Part shown: piece after piece, positions 35,269 through 36,359 of the stretch
Layout: each line of letters opens with the position of its first letter
How positions within the stretch are numbered: the stretch's first letter is position 1
From: DASZUC01 sp035547775
GTDB taxonomy: Bacteria > Patescibacteriota > Saccharimonadia > Saccharimonadales > UBA4665
Assembly (NCBI GenBank): GCA_035547775.1
Contig: DASZUC010000021.1
Span: forward strand, 1-36,359
Reading direction: 5' to 3'
DNA: 36,359 nt
Translations under genes and position numbers: made by a program
The notes under the pieces: generated by a model
Told to the model about the DNA's origin: nothing
Seen by the model: the letters and a program-made list of their open reading frames with translations, nothing else
The model's database searches: none

Positions 35269-35292
35269 AATGGCAACAATTTATTGACAATT
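35269..35292. promoter_or_regulatory. Copy 1 of a 24-bp shared regulatory box
   Basis: 22 of 24 bases match the copy at 35908-35931. An imperfect dyad is visible: TGGCAA and TTGACA arms (the latter is the complement of TGTCAA) separated by 7-8 nt. It covers the stop codon of the gene at 35291-35845. Here TTGACA has no -10 on the plus strand, so its conservation is not simply due to a -35. Confidence 0.65.
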
Positions 35293-35845
35293 ATTGTGCA
35301 ATGGTCTGATCCTCAACTCGCTCAGCAATAAACAGAGCGATAGCTAATTCTCTTTCCCGCAAACGGTCTTCATGCGCATTCCTAAACCACCACGGCTGCT
35401 GATCATTAACCATGAAGAATAGTTCATTTGGATCACTGGCGGCGTCCGCAAACGGATACGTGATCGCCGAAAGCGTCTCCCGGAATGGGGTATTGTCGGC
35501 GAGCTCAGCAATGGTTTGCTGGGTAAGTTTGCCAAGTGTCCGACCAACATAGTCGCGGGTGTATTTTCGAAACATGGAAGTTTCCTCAAGCTTGGCGCTA
35601 TAGCGAGCAATCAGACCAATATGTCGCTGTAAACGCGGCAGGCTTTGTTTGATCGCTACAGTGTTGCCGGTCGCCAAAAGTACCCTTCCTTGAGTTATTT
35701 CATGCTCTATTTCTAAATGCTGGAGCGTTTTTAGGTAGGCAAAGCCTATCGGATCAGCTCCATGCAGCGCAGTGGCGGGCCGAATTGAGAAGTCCATACT
35801 GACAGCCTGAGGGGCAATTTCGTTGACGTAGACACGTCCAAACAT
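35291..35845 (-). CDS. Unknown 184-aa protein, candidate TrmB-regulon member
   Basis: No family recognised. 184 aa, soluble, mixed alpha/beta; VSMDFSIRPATAL and RHIGLIARYSAKLEE are the more distinctive stretches, and the C-terminus (ENRLREREL-AIALFIAERVED) is helical and charged. No signal peptide or Cys. AAAGG 5 nt before ATG 35845 is a good ribosome site. The promoter TTGAAC-17-TACACT (35902-35874) has the 24-bp box 5 bp upstream. It shares this layout with the smaller gene downstream, which suggests co-regulation. Confidence 0.7.
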   Translation of the reverse strand: MFGRVYVNEIAPQAVSMDFSIRPATALHGADPIGFAYLKTLQHLEIEHEITQGRVLLATGNTVAIKQSLPRLQRHIGLIARYSAKLEETSMFRKYTRDYVGRTLGKLTQQTIAELADNTPFRETLSAITYPFADAASDPNELFFMVNDQQPWWFRNAHEDRLRERELAIALFIAERVEDQTIAQ

Positions 35846-35873
35846 ACATACCTTTCGTTAAATGGTGGAGGTC

Positions 35874-35902
35874 AGTGTAGGGCCGAAGTGTGAGTGGTTC
35901 AA
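35874..35902 (-). promoter_or_regulatory. Promoter for the 184-aa protein gene
   Basis: On the minus strand TTGAAC (35902-35897), a 17-bp spacer, then TACACT (35879-35874). The 24-bp box ends 5 bp upstream of the -35, the same distance as for the gene downstream. Confidence 0.55.
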
Positions 35903-35907
35903 GAGAA

Positions 35908-35931
35908 AATGGCAACAGATTATTGACAATT
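35908..35931. promoter_or_regulatory. Copy 2 of the shared box, overlapping the regulator's -35
   Basis: It matches copy 1 at 22 of 24 bases with the same dyad arms. On the plus strand its TTGACA (35923-35928) is the -35 of the TrmB-like gene, so a bound regulator would cover that promoter while sitting directly above the divergent one. Confidence 0.65.
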
Positions 35932-35951
35932 TCTACGCTTATCTCTAGTTT
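35923..35951 (+). promoter_or_regulatory. Leaderless promoter of the TrmB-like gene
   Basis: TTGACA (35923-35928), a 17-bp spacer, TAGTTT (35946-35951), then 7 nt to ATG 35959. The -10 is weak, the -35 is consensus, and no ribosome site is present. Confidence 0.5.
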
Positions 35952-35958
35952 TAGAATC

Positions 35959-36359
35959 ATGAATAATGACAAAGTGACTATTCAAGCTCTGCTCCAAGAT
36001 TTAGGCTTTTCCGAAGCTGAAGCCGCAACCTATTGGGCGCTGCTCAACCTCGAGTCAGTTTCTGTGCGTAAAGTCGCCGCCTTGAGCGGCATCAATCGCG
36101 GCACAACCTACGACGCCATTAAGCAGCTGGTGAATGCCGGCTTAGTGAATACCCATCGTGTTGGCCAACGAGAGTATTTTGCCGCCGAATCACCCGAAAA
36201 GATTTTCGATTTGATTAAAGATAAGCGCAAGGAACTCTGGGAGAGCCAACAACAGGCTCAGAAGTTAATCCCTGAATTACTTGCTCGTAAAGCTCAGCCT
36301 CAGGGCCAACCGCTCGTGAAGTATTACGAAGACGATGAAGGCGTGGCCACGATCCTGCG
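35959..36359 (+). CDS. TrmB-family HTH transcriptional regulator (3'-partial)
   Basis: The frame is open to the end of the window (133 complete codons seen) and has no stop here. Residues 1-~75 form a winged helix: LLQDLGFSEAEAATYWALLN, SVRKVAALSGINRGTTYDAI (recognition helix) and KQLVNAGLVNTHRVGQREYF, all typical of TrmB. A coiled-coil-like stretch follows (KRKELWESQQQAQKLIPELL). TrmB proteins sense sugars or other small molecules. The upstream layout suggests that it binds the 24-bp box and regulates itself and the two divergent unknown genes. Confidence 0.85.
   Translation, partial: MNNDKVTIQALLQDLGFSEAEAATYWALLNLESVSVRKVAALSGINRGTTYDAIKQLVNAGLVNTHRVGQREYFAAESPEKIFDLIKDKRKELWESQQQAQKLIPELLARKAQPQGQPLVKYYEDDEGVATIL

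Noticed and set aside
35284..35312. Plus-strand promoter from TTGACA in box copy 1
   Set aside because: No -10 at 16-18 bp and it would read antisense into the 184-aa gene; the hexamer is better explained as part of the shared box.
1..36359. Reassigned TGA codon, as in Gracilibacteria
   Set aside because: rnpA, yidC and other full-length genes end normally at TGA and no conserved gene contains an in-frame TGA.
1..36359. tRNA or rRNA genes, insertion sequences, prophage
   Set aside because: No tRNA cloverleaf, rRNA core sequence, transposase or integrase was recognised; a covariance-model scan would be needed to exclude a small RNA.

Overview
The window looks like the replication-origin region of a small-genome, ultra-small bacterium of the Candidate Phyla Radiation, most likely Candidatus Saccharibacteria (TM7) or a close relative. 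This rests on a PrgI / TraC-like / VirB4 type IV secretion (T4SS) cluster with large uncharacterised envelope proteins, on the compact dnaA-dnaN-recF and rpmH-rnpA-yidC-jag gene sets, on moderate GC by eye, and on normal use of TGA as a stop (rnpA, yidC), which argues against the Gracilibacteria/Absconditabacteria code. The assignment is inference; no database search was possible.

Layout. (1) 1-12984, + strand: a T4SS-like envelope machine. It holds a VirB6-like membrane protein (cut by the window start), a protein with three winged-helix repeats, PrgI, VirB4 split into an N-terminal (TraC-like) protein and an ATPase, a 976-aa secreted/anchored Cys-containing protein with a duplicated 44-aa N-terminal unit, a two-domain peptidoglycan hydrolase (lysozyme-like plus NlpC/CHAP-like) and a PEGA-like lipid- or membrane-anchored protein. 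(2) 12985-16803, - strand: recF, dnaN, dnaA. (3) Two candidate origin segments with DnaA-box-like sequences, one between dnaN and dnaA and one between dnaA and rpmH. (4) 17114-19083, + strand: rpmH, rnpA, yidC, jag. (5) 19085-31793: a surface-polymer locus resembling wall teichoic acid or capsule synthesis. It has a GT4, a Wzm/Wzt (TagG/TagH)-type exporter, a GT2-TagF fusion, a GT2, two polysaccharide pyruvyl transferases, a second TagF/TagB-like protein, and an SDR plus an IspD/TarI-like cytidylyltransferase. (6) 31856-34351, - strand: a secreted protein with a lysozyme-like region and five GW/SH3-like repeats, and an anchored Gmad2-like protein. (7) 34422-36359: a TagD-like nucleotidyltransferase, two unknown genes and a TrmB-family regulator cut by the window end.

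How the parts fit. The T4SS with its own wall hydrolase, the exported polymer locus and the repeat-bearing wall-binding protein together describe a cell-surface apparatus, which suits an organism that lives attached to a host cell. Two signals stand out beyond the gene list. First, many promoters place a -10 element only 6-9 nt from the start codon, which implies leaderless mRNAs. Second, a 24-bp sequence occurs twice at the right end, exactly 5 bp upstream of the -35 of two promoters for unknown genes; one copy also overlaps the promoter of the divergent TrmB-like gene. This looks like a small undescribed regulon.
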